Of a stretch of DNA of 64,000 bases, positions 18,782 to 27,586 are shown piece by piece. The position numbers were made by a program, and so were the translations under genes. The stretch lies in NCBI GenBank assembly GCA_016716225.1, contig JADJWT010000001.1, positions 496,001 through 560,000 of the forward strand. Reading direction: 5' to 3'. This stretch comes from Ignavibacteriota bacterium (GTDB lineage: Bacteria > Bacteroidota > Ignavibacteria > Ignavibacteriales > Melioribacteraceae). Under the pieces are notes generated by a model. That model was not told where the DNA came from. It was given only the letters and a program-made list of their open reading frames with translations, and ran no database searches. Numbering within the stretch: position 1 is the stretch's first letter; each line of letters opens with the position of its first letter.

Positions 18782-19948
18782 TCACTTTAAAAATACTTTT
18801 GCAACATCAATTAATAATGAAGGATTATTTATTACAGCTTTTTTTGCAACATTTCCCAATGTTCTTTTTTCATCGGGCAAATCAACTAATGAATGCGCAA
18901 TTTGATTATATTTTTCATCACTAAATTTATAAATTCCGTTTTTAATTCTATTAAACATTTCATGACGTTTGCCAAGTCTCTCTCGCCATAAAATTTCATA
19001 ATCATAAATTTTATTCAAATCATTACTAATAATTGCATCAGCGGCAACTTTTCCGGCAATACTTCCGCCAATCATTCCGCTAATAATTCCTCCGCCGGAA
19101 AGCGGATTTATTTGTCGAGCCGCATCTCCGACTAACATAATTCCGGGATTTACAATTTTTTTTAAAGTTGGAGTAAATGGAATTCCCCCGGCAACCGAAG
19201 ATAAAATTGGCGAATTGGGAAAGTAATTATTCATAAATTCATTAAGAAAAGAAATTGCGGATTTTTTCTTTCCAATATCTCCCGTAATTGCCAATCCAAT
19301 ATTTGCTAATTTGTTTCCTTTGGGGAAAATCCATAAATATCCTTGCGGTGCATATTCGCTTCCCCAATAAAAATAGCATGTATTTGGATCAACATTAATA
19401 TTTGCTGCAGTAATTTGAATTCCGCTTTCCATATCTCTAAAATCTGAGTGAGTTTTTAATCCGCCCCAGCGCCCAACTCTTGATTCAACTCCGTCTGCAC
19501 CAATTACAATTTTAGATTTTATTTGATGTTGTTTCCCTCGAAATTCATATTTAACTCCGCAAACTTTGTTGTTTTCTAAAATCAACCCGTTAACATAAGT
19601 ACGAGTTAAAATTTCAGTTCCATTCTGAGCAGCTAAATTTGCAAGTTCATAATCAAATATTTTTCTTTCTAATATTATTCCTTTTCCATCAAAGGGAATT
19701 ATTACTTCGGTTTTATCCGGTGAAATAAAACTGAATTTCGTAATTTCTGCAGCAATCCATTTCGGATCGGGTTTTACAAATTCTTCAACTCCGGCTAAAC
19801 TTACAGCTTCTCCGCATCTTACCGGATAACCAACATCTCTATCTTTTTCCAGCATCAAAACCGAGATACCTTTTTCAGATGCAAATTTTGACGCTATTGA
19901 TCCAGCTGGTCCGGCACCAACAACAATTATATCATATTCGTTTTTCAT
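18782..19948 (-). CDS. FAD-dependent geranylgeranyl-reductase-family oxidoreductase
   Basis: The 388-aa flavoprotein has an N-terminal Rossmann FAD motif 'IIVVGAGPAGSIASKFASEKG', the conserved Cys motif 'YPVRCGEAVS', and the second FAD motif 'GIMLVGDAARQINPLSGGGI'. This matches the GGR family that saturates isoprenoid chains of lipids or quinones. Its ATG overlaps the stop of the upstream 2[4Fe-4S] ferredoxin gene (ATGA). That strongly suggests the ferredoxin is its electron donor. Confidence 0.85.
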   Translation of the reverse strand: MKNEYDIIVVGAGPAGSIASKFASEKGISVLMLEKDRDVGYPVRCGEAVSLAGVEEFVKPDPKWIAAEITKFSFISPDKTEVIIPFDGKGIILERKIFDYELANLAAQNGTEILTRTYVNGLILENNKVCGVKYEFRGKQHQIKSKIVIGADGVESRVGRWGGLKTHSDFRDMESGIQITAANINVDPNTCYFYWGSEYAPQGYLWIFPKGNKLANIGLAITGDIGKKKSAISFLNEFMNNYFPNSPILSSVAGGIPFTPTLKKIVNPGIMLVGDAARQINPLSGGGIISGMIGGSIAGKVAADAIISNDLNKIYDYEILWRERLGKRHEMFNRIKNGIYKFSDEKYNQIAHSLVDLPDEKRTLGNVAKKAVINNPSLLIDVAKVFLK

Positions 19949-20148
19949 ACTTTTTCCAATGCAATTTTATTTGAATTAAATTTCAAAACTTCAATTGGGC
20001 ATGACCAAACACATTTTGAACAATTTGTGCAAAGTTTTTCAATAATTTTAATTTCAGCTTCTTTTAATTCAATTGCGTCTTCGGGACAAACCCCAACACA
20101 GCATCCGCAAAAATCGCATTTATCTGGTATTATTTCTATTAAAAGCAA
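19945..20148 (-). CDS. 2[4Fe-4S] ferredoxin
   Basis: The 67-aa protein has two CxxCxxCxxxCP cluster motifs ('CDFCGCCVGVCPEDA' and 'CTNCSKCVWSCPIEV'). A longer open frame reaches 20238, but the extra residues are hydrophobic and unlike ferredoxins. A TTG at 20148 with AAGGAAG about 5 bases upstream is the better start, giving the usual ferredoxin length. It overlaps the geranylgeranyl-reductase-like gene by 4 bp and probably feeds it electrons. Confidence 0.85.
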   Translation of the reverse strand: MLLIEIIPDKCDFCGCCVGVCPEDAIELKEAEIKIIEKLCTNCSKCVWSCPIEVLKFNSNKIALEKV

Positions 20149-20275
20149 AATGACTTCCTTTATGAAATTGTTGCAAAAAATAATTAAAGGTGCGTACAAT
20201 TTAAAGAAATATATGTGATTCACCTCAAAAACTGGCAAGTTTTACCGATAATACTGCAAGGTAAATTACTATAAA

Positions 20276-21898
20276 ATGCAAACAAATATTGAAAATACAG
20301 CAACCGGAAAGGATTTGACAGATAATTTCAGAGAAAGATACATAGATTTTTTTAAATCTGTATTTAATGAAGCGCAGACTGCTATTTGTATTGCAGATTA
20401 TGAAGGCAAAATTGTAGAAATTAATAATCATTTTGCAGAATTATTTGGATATGAAAAATCTGAACTTGTTGGAACTGAATATCTTAATTTACTTTCAGTT
20501 GATTCGCAATCGGTTGCAAAAGAAAATCACAAAAAAATTTTTAACGGAATAAATATTTTAAAAGCTGAAGAAAAAGTTAAACATAAAAATGGTACATATT
20601 TTTACATTCAAACAACAAATTTGCGCGTTAATGATGAAGATGGAAATAAATTAAGAATTACAACCGCAGTTGATGTTACAAACAGATTAAAAAATGAATT
20701 AGTTCAATCAGTACTTCTACAAATTTCCAACCTAATAAATAATTCACAGATTGATAAAAATCTATATGAATCTATTTATAATTTTTTAACTCAATTAATG
20801 CCGATTAAAAATTTTGCAATCTGTCTGCTTAACTCAAAAACAAATCAGCTGGAGTTCCCATATTTATTGAGTGAAATTGAGTTTGATGAAAAACATAATT
20901 TAGAAGAAGAATTTAAATTCATGCAAAAAACTGCTTCATCATTTATTCTAAGTGAAAAAGATATAGAATTGCTTGTTACAAATTCGCAGTTATTTGAATA
21001 CATTGCAAAACCAAATACTATTTTAGGAATTCCGCTAAAAATTAAAAATGAAATTATTGGTGCAGTTATTATAAAAGATTATTTAGGAAATTTGTATACA
21101 AAAAAAGATAAAGAAGTTTTAGAATTAGTTGCTGATCAAATTGCTCACGTTATAGAACGTAAAAATTATGAAGATGAATTAATTGCTGCAAAAAAAGAGG
21201 CAGAAGACGCAGCGAGATTAAAATCAGATTTTCTTGCACAAATATCACATGAAATTAGAACTCCGTTAAATTCCATATTAAGCTTTTCTGCATTGATAAA
21301 AAACGAATTGAACGGTCAATTAAATCCAGAAATGGCTGAAACTTTTGAATATATAGAACGAGGCGGAAACAGATTAACAAGAACAATTGATTTGATTTTA
21401 AACGTATCTAAAATTCATAACCAAAAGTATAAAATTGAATTAAACGAAGTAAACTTGGATGATGATATTCTTTGGCCAATTGTTAAAGAACTTCACTCAA
21501 AAGCTTTTGCTAAAGGAATAAAACTGGAATTGAAAAATTCTAAATCACCGTTGCGTTTAGTATGCGATCAATATTCGATAAATCAAATGTTTATAAATTT
21601 AATTGATAATGCAATTAAATACACAAACAAGGGAAGTATTTCAATCGAATCATTTATTAATCCTTACGGAAATATTCAAGTTGATATAATTGATACTGGT
21701 ATTGGAATTTCATCTGCCTATATAAATAAAATTTTCGATCCTTTTATTCAAGAAGAACAAGGTTACACAAGAACTTATGAAGGAATTGGTCTTGGTTTAT
21801 CTTTAGTTAAAAGTTATGCCGAATTAAACAATGCCGAGTTAAAAGTAAAAAGCGAAAAAAACGTTGGTTCAATTTTCTCGGTAATTTTTAACACATAA
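20276..21898 (+). CDS. PAS-GAF sensor histidine kinase
   Basis: The 540-aa soluble kinase has a PAS domain (about residues 22-130, 'ADYEGKIVEINNHFAELFGYEKSEL'), a GAF-like domain (about 140-290), a short coiled coil, HisKA with 'LAQISHEIRTPLNSILSFSALI', and HATPase with 'GIGLGLSLVKSY'. No response regulator is adjacent, so it is an orphan. The gene is convergent with the CHASE kinase; the two stops lie 10 bp apart within one hairpin. Confidence 0.9.
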   Translation: MQTNIENTATGKDLTDNFRERYIDFFKSVFNEAQTAICIADYEGKIVEINNHFAELFGYEKSELVGTEYLNLLSVDSQSVAKENHKKIFNGINILKAEEKVKHKNGTYFYIQTTNLRVNDEDGNKLRITTAVDVTNRLKNELVQSVLLQISNLINNSQIDKNLYESIYNFLTQLMPIKNFAICLLNSKTNQLEFPYLLSEIEFDEKHNLEEEFKFMQKTASSFILSEKDIELLVTNSQLFEYIAKPNTILGIPLKIKNEIIGAVIIKDYLGNLYTKKDKEVLELVADQIAHVIERKNYEDELIAAKKEAEDAARLKSDFLAQISHEIRTPLNSILSFSALIKNELNGQLNPEMAETFEYIERGGNRLTRTIDLILNVSKIHNQKYKIELNEVNLDDDILWPIVKELHSKAFAKGIKLELKNSKSPLRLVCDQYSINQMFINLIDNAIKYTNKGSISIESFINPYGNIQVDIIDTGIGISSAYINKIFDPFIQEEQGYTRTYEGIGLGLSLVKSYAELNNAELKVKSEKNVGSIFSVIFNT

Positions 21899-21907
21899 AT
21901 TTGTGTT
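21890..21907. terminator. compact shared hairpin between convergent kinase genes
   Basis: AACACA/TGTGTT forms a 6-bp stem whose loop contains the TAA stop of the plus-strand kinase; the minus-strand stop starts at 21909-21911. T-runs flank both sides. Weak stem, so tentative. Confidence 0.35.
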
Positions 21908-21908
21908 A

Positions 21909-24104
21909 TTATAAATTCTTTAAGTAATCTAATCCATCTTCCTTGCGAACTGTAAAATAAAACGTTGTTCCAATATTCTCTTTACTTTCAACCCAAATTG
22001 TTCCGCCGTTTCTTTCAACAAATTCTTTGCAAATACCTAAACCTAATCCGGTTCCTTTTTCACCGGCTGTTCCAATTGTAGAAATATTATAAGAATCTCT
22101 AAACATATTTTTCAAATTTGCTTGTGGAATTCCAACTCCAGTATCTGTTATGGAAATCGTAAACTTCTTATCATTATTCGGTTCTGCTTTAATAAATATT
22201 TTTCCTTTATTCGGTGTAAATTTAATTGCGTTTGAAAGTAAATTACGAAGACAAGTTTCAATCATAATTTCATCGGCAAATATTTTTATTGACTTATTTA
22301 TATTTTCTTCAATATCTATTTGCTTATTTAATGCATTTATTTTTTCTTGATTTATAACTTTTTCAATTTGTTTACTTAGTAAATATGTTTTGGGAGAAAA
22401 TGTAATTTGTCCAAGCTGCATTCTTCCCCATTCTGCCAATCCTTCTAAAATTGAATTTAGTGAAGTTGATGACTGATAAATGTAAATGCAATATTTTTTT
22501 ATTTCTGCAAGATCAAGTGTTTCAATATCAGTTACAAGTAATTCAGAAAATCCATTAATCGCAACTAACGGACTTTTCAAATCATGACTAATAATTGAAA
22601 ATATTTTACTTTTCTCAATATTCTGCTTTTCAAGTTTTTGACTATACTTTACTAATTTTTGCTGAATATATTTTCTTTCAGTAATATCAATGTTAATTCC
22701 AATTGCTCTTTCCGGTTTTCCATTTTGATTTCTTGCTATAACTTTTCCTAACACTTGTACCCATTTCCAATTTCCGGATTTTGTACCAAGTCTTGATTCC
22801 GAAGAAAAAACTGGAGAATATCCTTCAAAATGATGATTAAGCTTTTCCATCACTTCTTCTCTATCTTCCGGATGAATAAGTTTTTCCCAACTTTCATATT
22901 TTGATTCTAATTCATTTTCTCTAAACTCAAGCATTGTAGCAAATCTATCATTGTAGTATAAATCTCCGGTAATAATATTCCAATCCCACAAACCCAATTC
23001 TGCACCATCTATTGCTAAATTTAGTCTTTGTGCACTTTCATTTAATTCGCTGGTTCTTTTATCAACAATTTTATTTATTCTTTCCTTTTCTTTTGATACT
23101 CTGTTATAATAGAATGCGAAAAAAGTGAAAATCGAAAGAGAAATTATTGCAATTAAATGAGGAATATAAGCTTGGTTTTTATCGTAAAAATCTTTATTGG
23201 GAATGCAAACAATTGCCCAATTTCTTCCACCAAAAACAAATTGTTTTTGAAATTTATTATCCTCAAAATTTGATTTCCTTTTAGAAGAATCTTTTGATAT
23301 TCTTGCTTTATGATAATATAAAATTTGATTTTCGATTGATGCAGATCTATCTAATAAATAAATATCAATCCCTTGTACACTTAAAATTGAAATTGAATTT
23401 TCAACAATATTTTTTGGTTTAAAAACACCGCCAACAAAACCAATTAGATTATCAAATCTCTCTTCCGGAGTTTTATTTATGGTAATATTTTTTATTACTG
23501 GTTCAAATAATCTTATGCCGACTTCGTTTTTATTATCCTGAACTAAATTTAATTTTTCAGAAACAACAAACATATTTTCCGCTACAGATTTTCTTAGAGC
23601 AGAATTTCGTGCTTCATCTGATGAAAGATCAACCCCAAGTACCTCTTTATTATTTTCAATCGGCTCTAAAAAATAAACGGGAAAGTATTCGTTTTTTTCT
23701 CGTGCGTTTATCAGATTTTTGTTTTTATCTAATTCGTATATTCCATATGGAATTCCTAAAGTTAAACTTGCTTGCTTTATAAAATTTTCTTTTTCTGAAT
23801 TTATAATTTTGGGAATCCATTCAATAGATTGAATTCCAAGCATTTTTTTATTGTAAGAATTAAAAAATTTCTGAAAGTCTGAATAAGAAATATCGCCTTT
23901 AACTAAAAATAAATTCCTCATTGATTCGGTAACCAATTCGGTCATTTCAATAGACCGATAAATTATTTCAATTCTTTCGGAAGCGGCTTTTTCAAAAACT
24001 ATTTGTAATCTTTTTTGTTCAATATTATCTGCAATGAAGTAAGAAATAATTGTGCTAATAAGTCCCGTAATTATAATAATTGTTAATTTATTATTCTTTG
24101 ACAT
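21909..24104 (-). CDS. membrane sensor histidine kinase with CHASE and PAS domains
   Basis: The 731-aa kinase has a first TM helix (about residues 7-26) and an extracytoplasmic CHASE domain (about 60-270; 'IQSIEWIPKI', 'YPVYFLEP'-like region). A second TM helix lies at about 312-333. A PAS_3 domain (about 355-480, 'GLWDWNIITGDLYYNDRFATML'), HisKA 'ISHDLKSPLVAINGFSELL' and HATPase 'GTGLGLGICKEF' follow. CHASE domains sense small ligands such as cytokinin-like or peptide signals. No cognate regulator is adjacent. Confidence 0.9.
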   Translation of the reverse strand: MSKNNKLTIIIITGLISTIISYFIADNIEQKRLQIVFEKAASERIEIIYRSIEMTELVTESMRNLFLVKGDISYSDFQKFFNSYNKKMLGIQSIEWIPKIINSEKENFIKQASLTLGIPYGIYELDKNKNLINAREKNEYFPVYFLEPIENNKEVLGVDLSSDEARNSALRKSVAENMFVVSEKLNLVQDNKNEVGIRLFEPVIKNITINKTPEERFDNLIGFVGGVFKPKNIVENSISILSVQGIDIYLLDRSASIENQILYYHKARISKDSSKRKSNFEDNKFQKQFVFGGRNWAIVCIPNKDFYDKNQAYIPHLIAIISLSIFTFFAFYYNRVSKEKERINKIVDKRTSELNESAQRLNLAIDGAELGLWDWNIITGDLYYNDRFATMLEFRENELESKYESWEKLIHPEDREEVMEKLNHHFEGYSPVFSSESRLGTKSGNWKWVQVLGKVIARNQNGKPERAIGINIDITERKYIQQKLVKYSQKLEKQNIEKSKIFSIISHDLKSPLVAINGFSELLVTDIETLDLAEIKKYCIYIYQSSTSLNSILEGLAEWGRMQLGQITFSPKTYLLSKQIEKVINQEKINALNKQIDIEENINKSIKIFADEIMIETCLRNLLSNAIKFTPNKGKIFIKAEPNNDKKFTISITDTGVGIPQANLKNMFRDSYNISTIGTAGEKGTGLGLGICKEFVERNGGTIWVESKENIGTTFYFTVRKEDGLDYLKNL

Positions 24105-24363
24105 GATAGAAACCTTTCATAAAAATGGGAAATTGTACATTGTGTCTTATTACAGGTTATACGAATTCTAACATAAACAATTTCAATGTAACATTTGGGG
24201 GATGAGTAAATAAATGTAAATAAATTTACAATTTCAACTATCAAAATTTTCTCTAAAATTTTCACATCACATAAAACAAATAAAATACATTTATAATAAT
24301 TTTTACATTACACAATTATTAAATTACTTTTGGAATTAAGAACTTTTTATAGTCCACTTTTTT

Positions 24364-25092
24364 ATGATAAAATTAGAAATTTGTATAAATTGTGATGGTT
24401 TGCAAAAAGTCAGCGAATCAGTTAAAGCTGCTTATTTAGGTGGCGCTTCAACAATTGAACTTTGCAGCGCAATGCATTTGGATGGATTAACTCCAACACC
24501 AAATCAAATTGTTGATGCAAGAAAATCCTTTATGATTAGAAAAGGATTGATGGTTATGATAAGACCGAGAGCCGGAGATTTTTGTTATTCTAAAAAAGAA
24601 ATTCAAGTAATGAAAAACCAAATTAATATAGCTGCAAAAAACGGTGCAGATGGAGTTGTTTTTGGAATTTTAGATAAACAGAATAATTTAGATATAAATT
24701 CAACACAACAATTAATTGAAGATAGCAAAAAATATAATTTGCTTACTACATTTCACCGCGCATTTGATGCTTCAAGAAATCCTTTTGAAACTTTGGATTT
24801 ATTAATTCAATTAGGAGTTAATCGTATTCTAACAAGTGGTACAGTTTGGGGAGAAAATAAATTCGCAATAGAAGGAATTTCCAAATTATCTCAATTGATT
24901 GATAAAGCTAATAATAAAATTGAGATTGTAATTTCCGGAGGCATTAATTTTATAAGTTTAAAAACTATTTTAAGTCAATTTAATATAGAAAATAAAAATA
25001 TATCATTTCATTCGTATTCCGGCGTACGAGAAAATGGATTTACAAAATTGGAATTGGTAAAATCTCTTGCTGAACTAGTTAAGAATTTTTAG
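24364..25092 (+). CDS. cutC: CutC family copper-homeostasis TIM-barrel protein
   Basis: The 242-aa protein shows the CutC signature 'LEICINCDGLQKVSESVKAAYLGGASTIELCSAM', 'HLDGLTPT', 'MIRPRAGDFCYS', 'TFHRAFD' and 'RILTSG'. CutC was linked to copper tolerance, but its biochemical role is unsettled. A 258-bp intergenic stretch separates it from the CHASE kinase gene, which is divergently oriented. Confidence 0.9.
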   Translation: MIKLEICINCDGLQKVSESVKAAYLGGASTIELCSAMHLDGLTPTPNQIVDARKSFMIRKGLMVMIRPRAGDFCYSKKEIQVMKNQINIAAKNGADGVVFGILDKQNNLDINSTQQLIEDSKKYNLLTTFHRAFDASRNPFETLDLLIQLGVNRILTSGTVWGENKFAIEGISKLSQLIDKANNKIEIVISGGINFISLKTILSQFNIENKNISFHSYSGVRENGFTKLELVKSLAELVKNF

Positions 25093-25131
25093 TTCACAAA
25101 TAGTATAATACATTAAATATCTTTTCAAAAA

Positions 25132-25395
25132 CTATAAATTCCACCCATTTGAAATGAAATTTTTTCTTACTGAATTATAATCTTCATTATTATGAACATA
25201 ATATTCTTCTAACTCTAAAATAATTCTATCGATATTAAAGTTTGCAATTATTGATTTAATTTTTCTTGTTCCTTCCCAAGCATCATCTTGTAATACCAAT
25301 TCTAAAAAAGGTTGAATATCTGTTTCGAAATCTTTCCTTGCTGTTCCAATTAAATCTTTTTGATTATAAATAGACACATTGATATTTAGTTTCAT
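25132..25395 (-). CDS. small hypothetical protein
   Basis: The 87-aa soluble protein has no recognised domain. It mixes short beta strands ('KLNINVSIYNQKD') with two helices and has acidic and aromatic residues at the C-terminus. It is the downstream neighbour of ktrA (37 bp between), same strand, and could be co-transcribed with the potassium transporter; no function can be named. Confidence 0.5.
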   Translation of the reverse strand: MKLNINVSIYNQKDLIGTARKDFETDIQPFLELVLQDDAWEGTRKIKSIIANFNIDRIILELEEYYVHNNEDYNSVRKNFISNGWNL

Positions 25396-25432
25396 GATTT
25401 GTTAACCTTAACAATGAAATAATTTACATAAA

Positions 25433-26095
25433 TTAAATTTTTAATTGCATTTTGTTTATATCGCTTTTTCTACCCATCAAAAAAAGTATTGTATCCGGTT
25501 TCAATTTAAAATCTGCATCCGGCATTAAATAAAATTCATTTGTTAATACATCCTTAACTGCAATAAGTAAAATGTTAAACTTAGTTCTTAATTGAATTTT
25601 TTTTAAAGTATTACCAGCAAATTTATCCGGACAAGCATATTCAACAATTGAATAATCTTCAGATAAAGGAATTCTTTCTATTAAATTCGGTTCAGCCAAT
25701 CTTGTTGCAATCCATTCTGCAATATCTCTCTCGGGAAAAATGATTTCTGTTGCACCCATTAGTTTTAGTATTTGGGCATGCATTTCATTATTTGCTTTTA
25801 CAATAATATTTTTAACGCCAATTTCTTTAAGATGATTTACTGCTAAAATGCTGTCAAATTCATTTTCTCCTGTACTGATAATTGCAGTATCAATTGTTGC
25901 GTCAATAAATTCAGTTAAAACAATTTTATTTTTTATATCTCCAATAATTGAATCACTAACAATATTTTTAATTTTTTCAATTTGATTTGGATCTGAATCT
26001 ATTGCTAAAACATTCTTTCCTTTTTCAGATAAATTGCGAGCAATATTAAAACCAAAATTTCCTAAACCTAATACAGCAAAGTTTTTCATTTTCAA
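25433..26095 (-). CDS. ktrA: KtrA/TrkA-type RCK regulatory subunit of K+ transporter
   Basis: The 220-aa cytosolic protein has an RCK_N Rossmann domain ('FAVLGLGNFGFNIARNLSEKG', GxGxxG) with the acidic 'IDSD' that ends the second strand. An RCK_C domain covers about residues 135-220. It forms the gating ring that binds nucleotides and controls KtrB. The start ATG follows an AGGAG-like site (GAGTTG) and lies 6 bp after ktrB's stop, so the two form an operon in the order ktrB-ktrA. Confidence 0.92.
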   Translation of the reverse strand: MKMKNFAVLGLGNFGFNIARNLSEKGKNVLAIDSDPNQIEKIKNIVSDSIIGDIKNKIVLTEFIDATIDTAIISTGENEFDSILAVNHLKEIGVKNIIVKANNEMHAQILKLMGATEIIFPERDIAEWIATRLAEPNLIERIPLSEDYSIVEYACPDKFAGNTLKKIQLRTKFNILLIAVKDVLTNEFYLMPDADFKLKPDTILFLMGRKSDINKMQLKI

Positions 26096-26101
26096 CTCCT
26101 A

Positions 26102-27436
26102 TTATGAAATAAAAAGTTCTTCTTCGGGATATTTATAATGATTTCCATTTGACTTACTCAGAAAAATTAAACCAAGTGCAAAAGGTCCAATTCTACCAAT
26201 TAACATTAAAATTGTAATATAAATTTTTCCAATTGGTGTAAGATTAAAAGTAATTCCAGTTGATAACCCAACTGTTCCAAATGCTGAAGTTGCTTCAAAT
26301 AGTAATTTTATGAAGTCTGTGTTTTCAGAGATTGTTAATAGAATTGTAAAAATTATTACAGACGTAAATCCAATAAATACTTGACCAACTGACTTGTAAA
26401 AATTTTCAAAGTTAATACTTCTTTTAAAAACGGAAACATTTCTTTTATCTTTTATTAATGCAAATGAAAATATTGAAAGCAATGCAAACGAAATTGTTTT
26501 AATACCTCCAGCAGTACTTCCGGGTGACCCGCCTATAAACATTAAAATTACAAAAATGAAAAGACTTGAAGATGTTAACTGTCCAATATCAATTGAATTA
26601 AAACCAACTGTACTAGATGCCGAAATTGCTTGGAATGAACTGAAAAAAATATCGTCCAATAAATTTGAAGAAAACTTATTCCCTTCAATAAAAAAAACTA
26701 AAATGCTTCCTATTGCATACAAATAAAAAGAAGAGGAAATAACTAATTTTGATTGAAGTGTAAATTTATTATTGGTTGATGATTTTTTAAATTTCTCTAA
26801 GACATCAAATATTACAAAAAATCCTATCGCGCCAGAAATAACTAGAAAATTAGTGTTTATGTTTATTATCCAATTTGATTTATATGAAACGAAACTGTCT
26901 GCAAACAGTGAAAATCCAGCAGTGCAGAATGCTGATACTGAGTGAAAGATTGAAATGTATAGAGCATCTATAAAAGAATATTTTTCAATAAAAACAATGA
27001 AATAAAATATTGTTCCAATAATCTCAATCACAGATGCATAAGTAACAATTAATTTTCCAAAACCTATTAAGTTTATATTCGGCAATCTAGAAATAGATTC
27101 TCGTAAAAATTTTTTACTACTAATTGAAAACTTATTGCTGGTTATCATTACAATTATTACATAAATTGCCATGTAGCCTATACCACCGATTTGAATTAAA
27201 ACTAAAATTATTATCTGTCCAAATAGAGAATAATAAGTACCTGTATCAACAACAATTAAACCTGTTGTTGAAATAGCTGAAGTGGCAGTAAATAATGAAT
27301 CAATAAAATTTTGTGATGTTTGTTGACTTGATGAAATTGGAAGCATTAGTAAAAATGCACCAACTAAAATTATAACAATGTAGCCAAGACTAAGCGTTTG
27401 TACTGGAGTAAATTTTATATTGAATTTCTTTAACAC
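26102..27436 (-). CDS. ktrB: KtrB/TrkH-type potassium-uptake membrane subunit
   Basis: The 444-aa inner-membrane protein has about 8-10 TM segments arranged as four M1-P-M2 repeats. Filter-like loops are 'ATSAISTTGLIVVDTGTYYS', 'SVSAFCTAGFSLFADS', 'AISASSTVGFNSIDIG' and 'ATSAFGTVGLSTGIT', each containing the single-Gly (T-x-G) selectivity residues of the Trk/Ktr superfamily. Its partner RCK gene follows immediately. A sensor kinase and sigma-54 regulator pair is encoded just upstream on the same strand; a regulatory link is possible but unproven. Confidence 0.92.
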   Translation of the reverse strand: MLKKFNIKFTPVQTLSLGYIVIILVGAFLLMLPISSSQQTSQNFIDSLFTATSAISTTGLIVVDTGTYYSLFGQIIILVLIQIGGIGYMAIYVIIVMITSNKFSISSKKFLRESISRLPNINLIGFGKLIVTYASVIEIIGTIFYFIVFIEKYSFIDALYISIFHSVSAFCTAGFSLFADSFVSYKSNWIININTNFLVISGAIGFFVIFDVLEKFKKSSTNNKFTLQSKLVISSSFYLYAIGSILVFFIEGNKFSSNLLDDIFFSSFQAISASSTVGFNSIDIGQLTSSSLFIFVILMFIGGSPGSTAGGIKTISFALLSIFSFALIKDKRNVSVFKRSINFENFYKSVGQVFIGFTSVIIFTILLTISENTDFIKLLFEATSAFGTVGLSTGITFNLTPIGKIYITILMLIGRIGPFALGLIFLSKSNGNHYKYPEEELFIS

Positions 27437-27586
27437 TTCTATGATAATTTTTTATCATAGTTAGACAAGTTTGATGCCATTTAAAAAGTTCAAAAGACTT
27501 GCTGAAACGCAATAAAATCAATGTATATTTTTATAAATTTTACAGCTCTATTCTATTATGAAAATTATTTTTCAAAATGAAAAAGA